Part shown: positions 21,356 to 22,338 of the stretch, piece after piece
Numbering within the stretch: the first letter of the stretch is position 1
Layout: each line of letters opens with the position of its first letter
Source: DASSFZ01 sp036514635
Lineage (GTDB): Bacteria > Chloroflexota > Anaerolineae > Fen-1058
Assembly: GCA_036514635.1 (NCBI GenBank)
Contig: DATBWU010000400.1
Location: forward strand, 1 to 22,338
Direction: 5' to 3'
DNA: 22,338 bases
The notes under the pieces: generated by a model
The model's input: only the letters and a program-made list of their open reading frames with translations
Database searches by the model: none
What the model was told of the DNA's origin: nothing
Translations under genes and position numbers: made by a program

Positions 21356-21379
21356 CCATTCTCTCTAAGGAGGAGAGCC

Positions 21380-22338
21380 ATGTTGCATAGCCGCAAGCTA
21401 TACTCGCTGATCGCGCTGCCGGTTATGCTGGCCGTCGTGTTGGCCGCCTGCACAACCGCCCCGGCTGCCAGTCCCACGCCGGCCGGGCCGACCACGATCA
21501 TCATCGGCACCACGGACGAGGTCAACAGCCTGGACGCCCGCGATGCCTATGCCACGCATGACTGGGAGATCATCAAGAACACGGGCGACGCGCTGATGGG
21601 CTATGTGCCCGGCACGGCGGACCTGGTCCCGCGTCTGGCCGAAGCCGCGCCGGAGCGGAGCGACGACGGTCTGACCTTCACCTTCAAGCTGCGCGAAGGG
21701 ATCAAGTTCGCCGACGGCACGCCGCTGACGGCACAGATCGTGGCCGACAGCATCAACGACACCATCAAGCTGGGCGGAGACGTATCGGGCCTGATCGCCG
21801 GTTACGTGAAAGACGCGGAAGCAACCGACGATCGCACCGTCGTCTTCCACCTCACGCAGCCGTGGGCCGTGTTCCCGTTCCTGGCCGCGACGGCCCCCTT
21901 CGTCCCGCAAAACCCCAAGGACTTCCCGGCTGGCGAACTGAAGCAGTTCCCGGACCAGATCAACGGCGTCGGCCCGTGGATGATGGTGCAGCATACCGTC
22001 GGCGAGCAGATGGTGCTGGAGCGCAACCCGAATTACTGGGACAGCGCGAGCGCGCCCAAAGTCGATCGCATCATCATCCGCTACTTTGCCGATCCGACGA
22101 CCATGGGCCAGGCGGTTGAGAAGGGCGAGATCGACATCGCCTGGCGCATCCTGGGCCCGGTGGAAGCTGTCCGCCTGCAGAGCGTGTCCGGGTTGACAGT
22201 GGAGAAGATCGAGGCCCCGGCGCTGCGCTACATCTGCTTCCAGCACCAGCTGGATCCCGCTAACAACATTCTCGTGCGCCAGGCGATTGCGGCTGCCGTC
22301 GACCGCGAAGCCATCGCCGATCGCGTGTTCGAGGGGCG
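21380..22338 (+). CDS. ABC-transporter substrate-binding lipoprotein, SBP family 5 (peptide/nickel type), 3' end outside window
   Basis: About 319 codons of an open frame run off the window end; full-length members have about 500-600 residues. It begins with a lipoprotein signal peptide: basic HSRK, a hydrophobic stretch, and the lipobox LAAC with C24, then a low-complexity proline/alanine linker. The mature part shows family-5 features: IIGTTDEVNSLDA, PRLAEAAPERSDDGLTFTFKLREGIKFADGTPLTA, GVGPWM and LERNPNYWD. Such proteins capture peptides, metals-with-ligands or opines outside the membrane and deliver them to an ABC permease, expected downstream. The start is firm because AGGAGG (21368-21373) lies six bases before ATG 21380. 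Substrate cannot be inferred. The leader region is crowded with palindromic elements. Confidence 0.93.
   Translation, partial: MLHSRKLYSLIALPVMLAVVLAACTTAPAASPTPAGPTTIIIGTTDEVNSLDARDAYATHDWEIIKNTGDALMGYVPGTADLVPRLAEAAPERSDDGLTFTFKLREGIKFADGTPLTAQIVADSINDTIKLGGDVSGLIAGYVKDAEATDDRTVVFHLTQPWAVFPFLAATAPFVPQNPKDFPAGELKQFPDQINGVGPWMMVQHTVGEQMVLERNPNYWDSASAPKVDRIIIRYFADPTTMGQAVEKGEIDIAWRILGPVEAVRLQSVSGLTVEKIEAPALRYICFQHQLDPANNILVRQAIAAAVDREAIADRVFEG

Noticed and set aside
21398..22246. 282-codon minus-strand frame
   Set aside because: Antisense to the substrate-binding lipoprotein, whose signal peptide, lipobox and ribosome site are unambiguous.

Overview
The window is GC-rich bacterial DNA, tightly packed and almost all on the plus strand. 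No rRNA, tRNA, transposase or CRISPR array is visible. Three things together suggest an environmental Chloroflexota (Anaerolineae-like) genome or metagenome bin: many large multi-membrane-span glycosyltransferases with beta-rich tails, extended -10 promoters, and a high load of short palindromic repeats. This placement is an inference from gene style; no marker gene proves it.

Layout. Positions 2-2816 hold a housekeeping operon with overlapping or nearly touching ends: the C-terminal half of a phosphohexomutase, a TatD-family metal-dependent hydrolase and a long-chain trans-polyprenyl diphosphate synthase. A hairpin followed by a T-run at 2969-2998 probably ends it. Positions 3081-19307 are a 16-kb surface-glycan region: a GT2 transferase, a PTPS-related membrane protein, a GT4 transferase, a DUF2142/GT39-like GT-C protein, a YfhO-like protein, two divergently transcribed GT39-like proteins and an O-antigen-ligase/polymerase-like protein. 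Five of these are GT-C-type membrane proteins with an acidic residue just after the first membrane span. Four of the five carry one to three copies of the same beta-sandwich-like C-terminal module, eight copies in all. Positions 19848-21016 encode an RsbV-RsbW-RsbV-like partner-switching triad behind a good extended -10 promoter. From 21380 to the window end runs the 5' part of a family-5 (dipeptide/oligopeptide type) ABC-transporter substrate-binding lipoprotein.

The most unusual content is repetitive. Between the polymerase-like gene and the partner-switching triad, 19340-19691 is a run of eleven short hairpins with different stem sequences; most share a TGAA (or reverse-complement TTCA) loop. 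The same stem-TGAA-stem design recurs inside a coding region (9408-9423) and inside two copies of a longer palindromic element (9643-9656 and 21226-21239). Longer MITE-like hairpins are embedded in frame in the membrane glycosyltransferase genes. One of them, at 4064-4211, together with one copy of a putative TA target duplication, is exactly 150 bp, or 50 codons. The 8237-10678 gene has three such insertions, one containing G9 and G8 tracts that could slip.

How the genes could work together: GT2 and GT4 enzymes act at the cytoplasmic face, the GT-C proteins would add sugars from polyprenyl-phosphate donors outside the membrane, and the ligase/polymerase-like protein would polymerise or attach the glycan. 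Substrates and product cannot be read from sequence. No flippase, priming transferase or chain-length regulator lies in the window, so the glycan locus is either incomplete here or shared with genes elsewhere.
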